Shown: positions 22,166-33,526 of the stretch, one piece after another
Layout of the letters: each line of letters opens with the position of its first letter
Numbering within the stretch: position 1 is the first letter of the stretch
Assembly (NCBI GenBank): GCA_014529385.2
Contig: CM043942.1
Coordinates: 34,019,969-34,083,968 of the forward strand
Reading direction: 5' to 3'
Source: Adiantum capillus-veneris
Taxonomy: Eukaryota > Streptophyta > Polypodiopsida > Polypodiales > Pteridaceae
Length of the DNA stretch: 64,000 nt
Made by a program: the position numbers and the translations under genes
The notes under the pieces: generated by a model
Seen by the model: only the letters and a program-made list of their open reading frames with translations
Database searches by the model: none
What the model was told of the DNA's origin: nothing

Positions 22166-22485
22166 TCAGCCAAGATGTACGCATACACACCATTGGTGCC
22201 AAGGAAGGAAGAGCGAAGAGAAATGGATTTGTAAAGTGACATTCTCAGCCCCAACTTGCTTGTATGCACCGTTACACAATGCGCAATGCACGTCTGCTTG
22301 TTGTGCAAAGCTGCGACGGTCATCAGCTGGCAAGGCCTTCATGAGCTCATAGGCTGGACCTTCTTGACGTGCTTGTGGCCAGCTGCGAGAGGCATGGGCA
22401 TGCAAGGCCTTCATGAGTTCATAGCCCTTGTCATACTTCTTAATGTAGGCGGTATCGACATGGTGGGCAGCCCACTCCTGAATTT
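22166..22485 (-). pseudogene. Polyphenol oxidase (tyrosinase) CuA-site fragment, copy 1
   Basis: The minus strand reads [24 protein letters not shown], then [29 protein letters not shown] and [15 protein letters not shown]. This matches the CuA domain of plant polyphenol oxidases (HCxxCNGAY, QxH, FPFHRW), with all three Cu-binding His positions and the thioether Cys present. An inserted stretch ([24 protein letters not shown]) repeats the ELMKAL segment. The CuB domain, transit peptide and C-terminus are not found. A gene fragment, not a functional oxidase. Confidence 0.7.
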
Positions 22486-22640
22486 CATCGCAACTTGCTT
22501 GTATGCACCGTCACATAATGCGCAATGCACATCCGCTTGTTGTGAAAACCTGCGAGGGTCATCCGAGCACGCAATGCCTTCTTGAGCTCATAGGCCAGAC
22601 CTTCTTGACGCGCTTGTGGCTGCCCCCCGCCTTTTGCAGC
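22486..22640 (-). pseudogene. Polyphenol oxidase CuA fragment, duplicate copy 2
   Basis: A second copy of the same segment in the same orientation (PQARQEGLAYELKKAL, frameshift, [24 protein letters not shown]), running directly into copy 1. The two share long blocks of near-identical DNA, for example acttgcttgtatgcaccgt. One frameshift on each side prevents continuous reading. Confidence 0.65.
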
Positions 22641-22786
22641 AAGTTAGCGCTAAAAATCATCAGATCACAAGACAGTGGCCTAGAATCGGCTTCGGCACCT
22701 CATGCCTAACCCACTTGTGTAGATAGAAATCTTAAAAAAGGCATGTTCTCTCTCTTTGAATACTTTGCTGGTTTAGCACCTCAGGG

Positions 22787-23140
22787 CTATTGCTGTGGAG
22801 GCTGCTGTTGTTGAGGTGCTGGGGGTGGCATTCCAGGACGAGGAGCACCATACATAGGAGGACCTGTAGGAGGAGGCATACCCGGTCGTTGGGGCACACT
22901 GGGAGGCATGGGCATGCCTGGCCTTGTAGGTGCTCCCAAGGGAGGTGGTGGACCCCGCACCATCTGTGGGGGTGGACCAAGGGGACGCTGAGAGAAGGAA
23001 GGCGGGGGCATACCAGCCATGGGTGGTGGAGGCAGATCTTGACGGGGTGGTTGTTGTTGGTAGCTTGTGACATTCATGGGAGGAGGGCGCATGCCGGCTG
23101 TTCCAGGCTGCATCATGTTAGGCGGAGGGGCCGAGATAAT
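22787..23140 (-). pseudogene. SmB/B'-like C-terminal fragment, Pro/Gly/Met-rich
   Basis: Minus-strand frame of 109 residues from the first Met (somewhat more upstream), rich in PPP, RPGMP and GPPP repeats and ending GAPRPGMPPPAPQQQQPPQQ-stop. The pattern APPPNMMQPGTAGMRPPP plus RGPPPP and the RPGMPPP tail resembles the C-terminus of plant spliceosomal SmB. Other proline-rich splicing proteins such as U1-C or SF3A2 are alternatives. No Sm fold is encoded nearby, so it is either a terminal exon with a distant remainder or a stranded fragment. (CT)n minisatellite begins immediately upstream. Confidence 0.55.
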
Positions 23141-23149
23141 TGCTTACAA

Positions 23150-23194
23150 GTTCAAACGCAAGCAATCGCAGCCAGCAATTAAAACGCAGAACGT

Positions 23195-23251
<57 letters not shown>

Positions 23252-23453
23252 CCGGCATTAGCATGCCTCTCTGTCTCTCTCCCCGACACTAGCAACGCAA
23301 GCAATCATAGCCAGCAATTAAAATGCAGAACACAGCTCTCTCTCTGTCTCTGTCTCTCTCTCTCTCTCCCCCCGGCAGTAGCATGCCTCTCTGTCTCTCT
23401 CCCCGGTAGTAGCATGGAAAACAGTTGCAGCCAGCAATTAAAACGCAGAACGC

Positions 23454-23548
<95 letters not shown>

Positions 23549-23629
23549 CGGTAGTAGCATGCCTCTTTGTCTCTCTCCCCGGTAGTAGCATGGAAAACAA
23601 TCGCAGCCAGCAATTAAAACGCAGAACGC

Positions 23630-23696
<67 letters not shown>

Positions 23697-23760
23697 CCCC
23701 CCGGTAGTAGCATGCCTCTCTGTCTCTCTCGCCGGCAGTAGCATGGAAAAAAAAACGATT
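23150..23760. repeat. Compound minisatellite of four units, each with a (CT)n core
   Basis: Four copies of a unit (cagccagcaattaaaacgcag, then a CT tract of variable length, then ccccggtagtagcatgcctct with ctgtctctctc) start at about 23165, 23310, 23428 and 23603. The CT tracts span about 23194-23248, 23336-23368, 23455-23546 and 23631-23694. Open frames across this region are only Ser/Leu or Arg/Glu dipeptide artefacts. Confidence 0.95.
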
Positions 23761-23839
23761 AGCATGGAAAAAAAAGAATTACCTGTTCTCTTCTGCGCTC
23801 TGTCTGCTGCTCTGTGTCGTCAATTGCTCTCTCTCTCTC

Positions 23840-24118
23840 TCTATGTGTGTGTGCGTGCGCGTTGCTTGCTTTCCTGCACGCTAAGAACGACGCTAAGCTG
23901 CTATAAAAGGTGGTGTCCGCTTGCTTTTTTGCATACTTTTAGCTTAGCTTTAGCTTTATGAGTTCTTAGCTTTACTTTAGGAGTTCAACGCACGGATGCC
24001 AAGTGGCATACCTCCCCTTCCTGTATGGCAGAATTTGTTCTTACATAATCAAGGTAAAAATAGATCAAATCTATAAGATTTCGTCTTTGAAAAAACATTT
24101 AAAGGAAATGTGTGTAGC
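23840..24118. other. No recognisable feature
   Basis: Short CT and GT tracts at 23828-23860, otherwise nothing supported. Confidence 0.5.
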
Positions 24119-24370
24119 TGGGAAAAAGACTTCTTCCAAACTTGGATAAGTGTCATTGAGGTGAGATCAGAGTTCGGGAGAACTGTGTCTCAGCTTACAA
24201 TTGTGCCGCTTTTTTGGGATTCAAAGATACCATTTGAGAGGAAGAGGAAAAATAAATATTACATCTAGGTGTAGGGCCCAAGGTGTCCAAATTTTCCTAA
24301 TTTCCTCTCGGAAAATCCATAAAAAGGAATTGTGAATGCTTGGCCAAAACAAGTTTTATCGAGCAGTGGG
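24119..24370. repeat. MITE remnant, same family as 25086-25755
   Basis: Its left part (ggaaaaagacttcttccaaactt) and right part (ttgg...aaaacaagttttatcgagcagtg) resemble in inverted order the ends of the element at 25086-25755, and both contain a ttcgggagaactgtgtctcagctta-like core. It appears internally rearranged. Confidence 0.4.
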
Positions 24371-25085
24371 TGAACTGCGAGATTACACATATTTAAATTT
24401 TACATCGAACAATCGAAGCCTGAAGGGTTTGAGACTTTTGAGGGGATTCGGGGAAACGAAACTTTTCCGTAGTACTTTCGAGCTGTAAAGGAGATCGTAC
24501 TCCGTAGCAGTCGAAGTAAAAAAGGGACCATACGGTCGCTTTATCCGTACCGGCCTCTCTGCTGCAGCCTGCACCTGCTGGACAATGTGCATTGTCCAGA
24601 GTTGAAACTTGAGGCAATGCGCGTCCGCCGTCCACCGTCTCTTGTGGACTCCAGTGTCCAGTGCCGACTGTCCAGCCACCCAATCGCCGCCGCCACATCC
24701 TTTAGTAGCCTAGCCTCACCCTATCGCCGCCAGCACATCCTTTGGTAGCCTAGCCTGCACGCGTTGAACTCTTCTCTGCTTTTTGAATGGGGCTCTGGGC
24801 AGTAGATAAGGAATGCAAAACACTGCAGTTTGCAACTTGCGAAGTTGCCACCAGAAAGCCTCCCATGCTACATGATAATAAGGTTGGGTTCACACCAAGG
24901 TGGCGGAAAATGCACCTTCCTCTCCTGTCTCCATCTCCCCAATTCACAAGAGCCGGTGGTAATGCTCACTCAAGATGAAGACCAAGGGACAAAAGCGTTT
25001 GCCCTAGGGGCCTGGGTGCATAGTCGTGGTCGTTCTTCTTGTGCCCTTTTTTGGTGTATAAGGGGAGCGGCAGGGGGTGCCCAAC
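24371..25085. other. No recognisable gene
   Basis: GC-moderate sequence with short unsupported frames and no recognised domain. An approximately 30-bp phrase (ccgccagcacatcctttggtagcctagcc) is duplicated at about 24688-24755. Confidence 0.5.
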
Positions 25086-25755
25086 CAGTGCTCGAAGAAA
25101 ACTTTTTTCCAAAAACTTGGCAAACCTACATATGTGAAACAACAGAGGTAAATTGACAAAATTTGAAGGTTTTTACACCAAATTACACTAATTTTTCCAA
25201 AATTTTGTAGGTTTTCTCACCTTCAAATATAAAATTTAGAGGTAAATTTAAAAATTTGTACGTGGGACTACACTTAACCTAGGTTTTTTTTGAGCATTGT
25301 GCCCAACCCGACTCCTAAAACAAAACAAAAATGAAGACCAAGGAATCTCGGTGGTTGCATAGGGCTTCCACACATAGTGTTCCTGCCCTGCGTAACAGGC
25401 GTAGCAGATCACGCAACCTGCTAGGTGTGTCAATCATCCTTTGATTGAACATTAGTTTGACTTTGACTAGATGGTTTGAGGTAGGAAACCTACTTGTTCC
25501 GTCAGGCCTGCAATGACAACTGTGAATCAGAAGGTTCTTGTTAGTGTTCGGGAAAAATGTGTCTCAACTTAATATCGTGTCGTTTTCAATTTAAAGAGTG
25601 TCAGCTGGCAAGCAAGGGAAAAAGGAGAAATCCCGCCCCAAAATAGACAAAATTAGTGTAAAAAAACCTAATTTTATGAAATTTTCTCTTGTCAAAATCA
25701 AGGAAAGGAATTTTGTACGTTTGGAAAAATGATTTTTCTCGAACACTTGTTCTTG
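25086..25755. mobile_element. MITE-like element with long imperfect inverted repeats
   Basis: The left end (agtgctcgaagaaaactt, then a ttttttccaaa stretch) is the inverted match of the right end (ttggaaaaatgatttttctcgaacact). Further in, tttttacaccaaattacact matches the reverse complement of agtgtaaaaaaacctaatt. About 670 bp with no coding capacity. No target duplication was confirmed. Confidence 0.5.
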
Positions 25756-25990
25756 TGCTTGAAAAGATAGAACAAGACAAAATAATATATCTTCCTAGGC
25801 TTGACAAGAACCTGAATAAGATGCTTAGAGAGACAAAATGAGGTTAACACTTATCGGGCAAGTGGCTTGAAAACAACCTCATGCAACCAAGCTCTAAATA
25901 AATCTTAAATTTATAACTATATTTTATAAATTTGAGATGGATTTCATGTCAAAGTCAACAATGTGGAAGCGGAGATCTTGGGAGAGAATG

Positions 25991-25992
<2 letters not shown>

Positions 25993-26046
<54 letters not shown>

Positions 26047-26149
26047 GAACCAACAAACTCGGTGACGAATAAATGATGTTATAATGGGAGCTCAGGGTGC
26101 ACTTGTATACTAACTTGAGGGACTCCCCCCCCCCCTCTCCTCCCACACA

Positions 26150-26195
<46 letters not shown>
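25993..26195. repeat. (GA)n and (AC)n microsatellites
   Basis: GA tract at about 25993-26043 and AC tract at about 26151-26194, separated by about 100 bp of unique sequence. Confidence 0.98.
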
Positions 26196-26197
<2 letters not shown>

Positions 26198-26243
26198 TTG
26201 CCCTATCTGAAAACATGTCATATAAGTAAAATAAAGGGCATTG

Positions 26244-26268
26244 CAGGGTGAAAGCATGTATAGGTGGA
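26244..26268. repeat. Left terminal inverted repeat (25 bp)
   Basis: Exact inverse match of 38195-38219. Confidence 0.95.
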
Positions 26269-26583
26269 AAGTAATGTCAAGGACATTGCTTTTTTGCGTT
26301 TAAAAGTGGGTGTTTTAAAAGTGCTTCAAATCTCAAAAAGAATATCACTCTCCTAAGGTACGCCAATTAAGTCTCTTAACGTACCACAATTAATGAGACT
26401 AAATGTAATTTACTACTGAACGCTGGATTATTGTCCGCCTCTTCTTTCCCGCTACAACCTGTGTGAGCTTTCTCTCTGCTTTGAGTTTTCTTTGTCTCTG
26501 AGATCTCTCTTGGAGCTCTACCTAGCTCCTCTCTGTCTCTCTCTCACAGAGCTCTTGCTGAGCTTTCTTTATCGCTCAGCCCC

Positions 26584-26588
<5 letters not shown>

Positions 26589-26651
<63 letters not shown>
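26589..26651. repeat. (TC)n microsatellite in the 5' region of the transposase-like gene
   Basis: 63-bp TC tract about 190 bp upstream of the first coding exon; possible 5' UTR. Confidence 0.97.
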
Positions 26652-26658
<7 letters not shown>

Positions 26659-26843
26659 ACGAACTCTATCTCTATAGGTTCCTCTTCTACTTGATGATTC
26701 TTGAGGTATGTAAACACTTATTATGCTTTGTTAGTATCTTGCTAATTAGTGCAAGAAGTGCCATGTATTAATTAAAAGTATAGCGTGTAGTTATGATCTG
26801 TATTGTATTTCTTGTAGAGCAATCCTTTGAAAGTACTGCAACA

Positions 26844-27578
26844 ATGGAGCACAGTGAAGAACTGTCTATCAGCTCATTGTCATTGAGTAGAGAAACTCAA
26901 CTTCAGCGTAGAAAATTAATGAGGGAATATTGGACTGCTCAGAAACGAAAGCAACGTAAGGCAACGGTCAACTTTGTGACGGAAAGCAATACGGGGGGGA
27001 TGGATGAAAGAAAGAAACGAAGGATATGTCAATCTATGGTACAACACTTTGATACATTAACCGTGGGAATGGATGCAAGTGGTAGGAAGGAAATCTTTGA
27101 TGAACTTCTTCAACATCCTTGCTTCCTTACTATGGAGAGTAAATCCAAAGAGTTGGAAGCAATTATGCTGAGAAACATCCACAACACTTTGAATTATGTG
27201 AAGGTCCCAAGATCTTCAGACGAGTTTTTTGTGAAGAAATCAGCAATGTTGATGTTGGTGAATGGTGGAAGCAAGGAGCAAAACACTGACATGAGCATAC
27301 CGCAAGCTTCCAAGCTTATGATGATCCACAAAAGAAACTTATATTTAGCCAAACATCACTTAATAGTGTCAAGTGAATCCGATGGTTCGTTCCCTACATC
27401 TGCGTGTCATAGAGATGATGCACGGAGAACTCACATCACTCAAACTGTTAAAGACATAGTCTTTCAATTTTGGACGGATGAGATGAGGGTGTCTCCCAAC
27501 AAGAAAGATTTTTGCAGTAAGAGACTAGCTAGATGTTCATATGTAAAGCATCCAATCCACCTTCTTGAGGAGCCTCAG
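26844..27578 (+). CDS. Transposase-like gene, exon 1
   Basis: An open 245-codon exon starting at ATGGAGCACAGTGAAG, chosen because a likely 5'-UTR intron (donor gaggtatgt at about 26705, acceptor ttcttgtag at about 26816) ends just before it. It ends at a donor (CAG/GTAATT, 27578/27579). The N-terminal half is basic (RKLMREYWTAQKRKQRKA, KKRR). A conserved-looking helical region follows (MVQHFDTLTVGMDASGRKEIFDELLQHPCF, ARRTHITQTVKDIVFQFW). Probably a DNA-binding N-terminus of the transposase-like protein continued at 29923. This exon has no stops. Confidence 0.65.
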
Positions 27579-29922
27579 GTAATTGATATATTTTTTGGTG
27601 CTACAACTCATATTCCTGCTACAACATTATGTTTCTATACCACTTTTTATTGGTGCTACAACTCGTTACTGCCACAACATTATGTTTCTATACTTCTTTT
27701 TATTAGTGCTACAACTTGTTTTGGTGTTTTGCACCACTTTCTAGTGGTGCTACAACATTAAAAAGTGGTGAAACATTACTATAGTGGTCTCTAATTGTAT
27801 CTGAACCACTTCTAAAATTTGATCAATAGTTCTAAATGTTTTTGAAGCACTTTTACTTGTGTTTCCACACCACTTTTTAGTGTGTTTGAACCAGTTTTCA
27901 ATGTTTTGCAGTAGGTTTTAATGTCTAAGAAACAATTTTTACTAGAAATGCACCAACGCTGCACAGTAAACCATACAAAGTGGTGTTCACCCACTAAAAA
28001 GTCTTGTTTACCCAATGCTAACAGACGTGTTTTACAAACTCGTAGGGGTGTTATAGGTGCAAACGTTTTTGGTGGTGCAGCTCACTTTTTCCAAGTGATG
28101 TAGCATCTTTTAGTCATGGTGCAACAGTTATAGTAGTGCCATAGACTTTTTACTGCTGCTGCACGAATGGTGCCCACCACCTTATGATGGTAACCAAAAC
28201 CATATTAGTGGAGTTTGAACACATTTTGTTAGTAAACACTTACAAGTGCTGTCACACCACAATGAAGCGGTGCACACAACACTTACACGTATAAAAACCA
28301 CTTTCACGTGGTGTCTTACTGCATTCAAGTGGTGAGAAGACACTTTCATGTGCTAAGTCACTACGCCAGTCCATCACTCCATGCAAGTGGTGAGGCACCA
28401 CTCCCAAGTGGTGTGACACCACTTTCAAGTAGTAACTAAAACCTTGTCACTGCAATCAAGCGGAAAGTTCCCGCTTTCAAGTGGCCAGACACCGCATTCA
28501 AGTGACTAGAAAAGGCGTTAAAGTGGTGACTGCGCACTTTGAACTAGTTTCTCACCACTCTCAAGTGGTCATCAAGTGGTGAGACACCACTTTCATGTGC
28601 AAAGTCACTACGTTAGTCATCGCTCCATGCAAGTGGTGAGACACCACTTTCATGTGCAAAGTCACTACGTTAGTCATCACTCCATGCAAGTGGTGAGACA
28701 CCACTTTCAAGTGGCCAAACACCACATTCCAATGACCAGAATCCGCGTTCAATTGGTGACTGCCCACTTTGAACTAGTTGCTCACCATTCTCAAGTGGTC
28801 ATCAAGTGGTGAGGTACCACTTTCAAGTGGTGCTTAAACCTTGTCACTGCAATCGAGCAGCAAGCTCCCGCTTTGAAGTGGCCAGACACCGCATTCAAGT
28901 GACCAGAATCAACGTGCAAGTGATGACTGCCCACTTTGAAGTAGTTGCTCACTAATTTCAAGTGGTTGTCAAGTGGTGAGACACCACTTTCATGTGCTAA
29001 GTCACTGCGTCAGTCATCACTCCATGCAAGTGATGAGGCACCACTCCCAAGTGGCGAGACACCACTTTCAAGTGGTAGCTAAAACCTTGTCACTGCAATC
29101 AAGCGGCAAGTTCCCGCTTTCAAGTGGCCAAAAACCGCATTCAAGTGACCAGAATCCGCGTTCAAGTGGTGACTGCCCACTTTGAGCTAGTTACTCACCA
29201 CACTCAAGTGGTCATCAATCACTTTTCATAAGAGCTCCTCCACTTCCAAGTTGTGTTGGACCACTATCTAGTTCTAATGTTGGTCTGTCGCCTAGTATTT
29301 TGTCCCTCCCAACTACTTTTTAAGTGCTAGATTTTAGTTGGTAACTCGCCACTTTGAACTAGTCGCTCACCACTCTAAAGTGGTCATCAAACACTTTTCA
29401 CAAGAGCTCCTCCACTTTCAAGTTGTGTTGGACTACTATCTAGTGCTAATGCTAGTTTGTCGCTTTTGTCCCTCCCAGCTACTTTTTAAGTGCTAGTTCT
29501 GAACTTTCCCAAAACTTTCATGTCCTTACTCACCACTTTTTAATCGTTGCCCACCATATTCAAGCAATGCACACCATTTTTTATTGGCGGTTCATCACCG
29601 TCAAGTGGTTTGAATTCACTTTTAAGTCGTGCCAAACCACTTTTTAGTTACGCTGAATGCGGTTTCTCACCACTATTAAGTTGTCCTCATACAACCTCTT
29701 AATATTCTACCTTTTTGTATGGTTACTAGTTTCTACACTAATTTGTATTTGTGGTGCATTATTTTCACAGGTAAAACAATACTATTGAATGTATCATTAC
29801 TAGTTTTTAGTGGTGCACACCAGTTTTTAGTGATATAGAATCACTTTTTAATGTTTTGAAACAATTTAACCAGTTTTGAATTCTAAGTTAATTTTTAACA
29901 TTTGTATACATGTATATTGCAG
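27579..29922 (+). other. Intron of the transposase-like gene, filled with AAGTGGT palindromic repeats
   Basis: Bounded by GTAATT and a pyrimidine-poor but acceptable TATTGCAG acceptor; the phase is preserved. Nearly the whole 2.3 kb consists of caagtggtg / caccacttt variants, with higher-order tandem units (phrase gactgcccactttgaactagt at about 28528, 28759, 28926, 29171 and a weaker one near 29340). Confidence 0.7.
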
Positions 29923-31807
29923 GTGGAGCTTTATTTAAGATTCAAGAAAAAGTATGCAGATATTTAGATTTCGCAACGTTGCTTCGAGTCTATGAAACCG
30001 TTCTTTGTCTGAAAATTGAGGGATCGCTACACCTGCTGTTGTATTGTGCATGTACAAATGATTTTCCTTAAAGAGGCAGTAAATCACATGCGGAATCAAA
30101 GTTTTGATCTTCATGGTTCTTGCTGCATGTGCAGCTGCCCTATATGCCTTCATCATGATGAAGTTGTCAACCATGGATGTCTTGCATACAAAAATGCAAC
30201 TATGAGTACCACTTCACTGTTGGAGTCTATACTCTGCCCTATACTTGCAAAACATAGTTTCCATAGCTACCAATGCTTAATGGGAACATGCAATGCATGC
30301 GATGTAGGTAATATTCATATCTATCCAAGAGAAGAAGTTGAGCAGAGTAAGCAAGTATCTGTGAAGTTTTTTGAAAATATAGTGGGTGCTACTGGATTAA
30401 ACAATGAAGCTAGAAAGAGCACTGTGAAAGACATTGTCCACAAGAAAATGCTGCCTAGAGAACTTTTGCGAGTGTACCAAGACCACTTGAAGAAGTATGT
30501 CACTCACAATTTTATATTTAGGTGGCAAGCACAACAGTTCAAGGACTACATTTCTTTGTTTCCAGATGATGTGGTTGTCTCCGTCGTTGACTTTGCAGAG
30601 AACTACTCCTTCAAGGAGCAAAATGAGATCCAGTCAATGCATTGGTACACTAAGAAGGTCACTATCTTTGTCCTGATTACTTATTTCCGCATCGCATCAG
30701 GTGCAATAAAGAAGACCATGCACTTTTTTTGTCTCAGATGATAAACAACATGACACCTTATTTGTGCAGCATGCTTTTCTCTTACATGCTCAGTGGTTGA
30801 GAGATCAAGGGCTAAGATTTAAAAAACATTGGGTTTGGTCAGATGGCGTAGCTTCACAATTTAAAGCAAAGCGACTGTTTTACTTTGTTGCTAGATATTG
30901 GAGCCTTACTGGCATGGAAATGAATTGGAGTTTTTTTTGCTCAGGACATGGAAAGGGGGAACATGATGGGGCTGGGGCTGTCATTAAAAGGGCTCTAATT
31001 CATAAGCAATTGAAGCAAAATAGCGTGCGGTTGACTTGTGCAGTTAAAGTTGTCTCTTTTTTGAGAATGCATCTCAGTACTGGAGAAACTACTATGTATG
31101 ACAAGCAAAAGAGGGAGGTCAGTAGGGTGTTCTGGGAGGTCAAGCTAGGCTATGTTCATCGATCCCATCAATGGAACTGCAAACCATTGAAGGGCTCAAG
31201 CGCAATGCACTGTGTGAATGGGTATTCTGAGAACAACACTTGTGCATTGCGTTCAAAACGGTTGTCATGCTTTTGTTTTCCATGCAGGCTTGGCCATTGG
31301 AGAAGGTGTATGAACAGATCACATGTGGAGACGTGGCAATATCACACTTTGGAGCCACTTGCTAATGATTCCCGGTCATACGGAGACTCAAACGATGAGG
31401 AGTTCCATGGTGCCACTTATGCAGGTCATTATGACCCCTTAAGCGATGCTCTCACACCTGGAGACAATTTTGTTGTCACTTCTGAAGAGAATAATGAGGA
31501 GGCTATTGAATTCTACATTTTGAAGTGTGTAGTAGCTAAGGGCCTAACAACTAACGAGCAAATTGATGCATGGGGCAACAAGATAGAGAAGCATACTTAT
31601 ATGGTCAAGGGCCATTGGTATAAATCCCTACAAGAAAACTTGTATGAGCTGTGGGATAACAAGCCAGTAGTTTTCATATATTCCCACTTGATAAGGGAAA
31701 TAAAGTTCCCTATGGAGCCTGTAGTGATCGATGGCATAGGAGAAGTGTTCGAACTTTCCAATGAAAACCATGAGGCAATATACAATATCATGCCCTTTGA
31801 ATTGTAA
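29923..31807 (+). pseudogene. Transposase-like gene, exon 2 (DFAENY / SDGxASQFK / HGKG family)
   Basis: Continues in frame from exon 1. Order: KPFFV...LRDRYTCCCIVHVQM (about 29990-30060), a CPICLHH...C...C cluster, VSVVDFAENYSFKEQNEIQSMHW (about 30575-30650), VSDDKQHDTLFVQHAF, HWVWSDGVASQFKAKRLFYF (about 30820-30880), WSFFCSGHGKGEHDGAGAVIKRAL (about 30930-30995), and an acidic C-terminus ending at 31807. The acidic residues of DFAENY, SDG and HGKGxxDG would suit an RNase-H-fold D-D-D/E transposase; that role is inference. Breaks: TAG at about 29965, TGA at about 30010 and a frameshift near 30695, so this copy is dead but otherwise well preserved. Confidence 0.7.
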
Positions 31808-31929
31808 ATCAAATCTGACTTTATATCATCTAGTGAAATATTGAACAAGATGGAATTGGTGTAAACGTACGATGGAAATGACATGTTGGTTTTTGAGAAT
31901 GCTTCACCACTCCCCCCTCGCCCCCCAAA

Positions 31930-32160
31930 CATCACCACTAAAAAGTGTTGCAGTTCCAGAAAAACTCAATAAAAATTTACCACTTTTTAGTGGTGCTAAA
32001 GTGGTTTAGCACCACTAAAAAGTGGTTAAGAATGCTTCACCACTCCCCCCGAACATCACCATTAAATGGTGTTGCAGTTCCAGAAAAACTGTTGCAATAA
32101 CACAATAAAAATTTAACCACGTTTTAGGGGTTTGGCACCACTAAAAAGTGGTTCTGAGAC
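31930..32160. repeat. Tandem duplication (about 110 bp x 2) between the two genes
   Basis: The block gcttcaccactcccccc ... gttgcagttccagaaaaact ... aaaaatttaccac occurs twice in succession and includes perfect short hairpins such as ttagtggtgctaaagtggtttagcaccactaa. Confidence 0.8.
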
Positions 32161-32300
32161 ATTCAGAAGTGTAGAGACATGTAAAGTGCCAGAACTTCTG
32201 TATATCACAAAAAGTATATTACAACAATTATCCAGAAACGTCTACATATCCACTAAGAATGTACAATATATAACGTTTCTTAAATTGTAGAAGTACAATC

Positions 32301-33010
32301 TCATTCATCTCCATTTATAACAAAGTGCTCAAAGACTAGACTCAAAAGTTCATCTTTGGGATTGTTGATGGGGTTTGCCTTTGTATACTCCATGGAATTG
32401 GGGGTTAGTTCCCATCTGCACAGCCATGGCAACAGTGTGCGCGTGAGGTAATCAGGGTCTTGGTTTTCATCAACAGGATCAAAGGTGGGTGGACATATAC
32501 AGTTGTCCCAGACATTGCGCACATTTTTATATCTGGATTCATCTACCAGCAATGTTCTAGAGGAGTCATATTCTGGAAACTTGTTCCAGACATGGTAAAG
32601 GGGCTTGAAAGACACAGGTTCACCTACAAGGTCTCTTGGAGCTCCAGCAATCTCTTCAAAATACGACCACTTCTCACATTTCCAGTTTGAGAAGAGATCC
32701 CTAAAGTAATAAGTCGTATGTTCCCATATATCTCGCCAACATGCAAGTGCTCCAAATCATTGCATATGCTATTTGCCTCAAATCCAAACAAATTGCTCAA
32801 CATTTCTACTATAGTAGATCCACAACTTCTCGTCCACTCTTTTTAGTTTAACTCTGTTGGAAGCTGGATGTGGAGGGTGTTTAAGTTGTCCAGTCTTTCA
32901 ATCATGTTTTCTTACATCCCGTTTCACGAATATTCCATCGAGATCAAGGATGATGAGCTTTTTGATCTTGCAGAAATTCGAAACAAGATATCCCCATCCA
33001 GGGCAGTTTG
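32301..33010 (-). pseudogene. FCP1/NIF-like HAD phosphatase domain (3' end of the minus-strand gene)
   Basis: The minus strand reads KKLIILDLDGIFVKRDV (HAD motif I, DxDG, with Ile in place of the usual Thr; about 32920-32970), then EKLWIYYSRNVEQFV, KPLYHVWNKFPEYDSSRTLLVDESRYKNV (late HAD motif resembling TLLVDDSxxK) and a C-terminal tail to a stop at 32301. This is the layout of the RNA-polymerase-II-CTD-phosphatase-like (NLI-interacting factor) family. Stops at about 32900 and between 32700 and 32800 show decay. Its place in a transposon-like element is unusual, and it may be a captured host domain. Confidence 0.65.
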
Positions 33011-33200
33011 GCAAAATCTCCTCAATTTCGGGGCAAACTGCTATTTCCTGGTCTTCCTCTACTTTATCTGGTGTTACATCTGCATCTTGCTTAGCTGCTA
33101 TGTTTTCAACCTTCTCATCTGGTTCTTGAACATCCCAATCCAGCTAAGTTCTGCCATAGACAAGTACCATGCCTTAAAAACCTCAATCAGACTGACATAT
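33010..33200 (-). CDS. Acidic linker preceding the HAD domain
   Basis: Reads through LDWDVQEPDEKVENIAAKQDADVTPDKVEEDQEIAVCPEIEEILPNCPGWGYLVSNFCKI into the HAD motif, an acidic, probably disordered segment in the same frame as the phosphatase start. Confidence 0.5.
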
Positions 33201-33526
33201 AAACCTTTTCAAAATACACTTGAAAAGTATACCTTCCAGGCTATTGATTTCCATTTCATTAATTTCCTGAACTTCCGTGGCAACAACAGTCCACTTGGCA
33301 GGAGATACTGGAGAAAAAATAAGCTCTACCTGAAGATGCTCATGATGATGTCGGAAAGAACAATACGAGTACAATAAATAGACAGTCAATGGAAAATATG
33401 AGTACAATAAATAGACAATCAATGAGCAATAAACAACTAGTGAACAAAAAATAAGGCCGTCGTTTCATTATCATCAAAATGAGGGTACAAAGACCAAATT
33501 ACAAAGAGGCTACAAAGCACAAAAGG

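Noticed and set aside
23194-23700. Long open frames across the CT tracts (poly Ser-Leu / Arg-Glu)
   Set aside because: Dinucleotide tracts are open in several frames on both strands; the peptides are composition artefacts.
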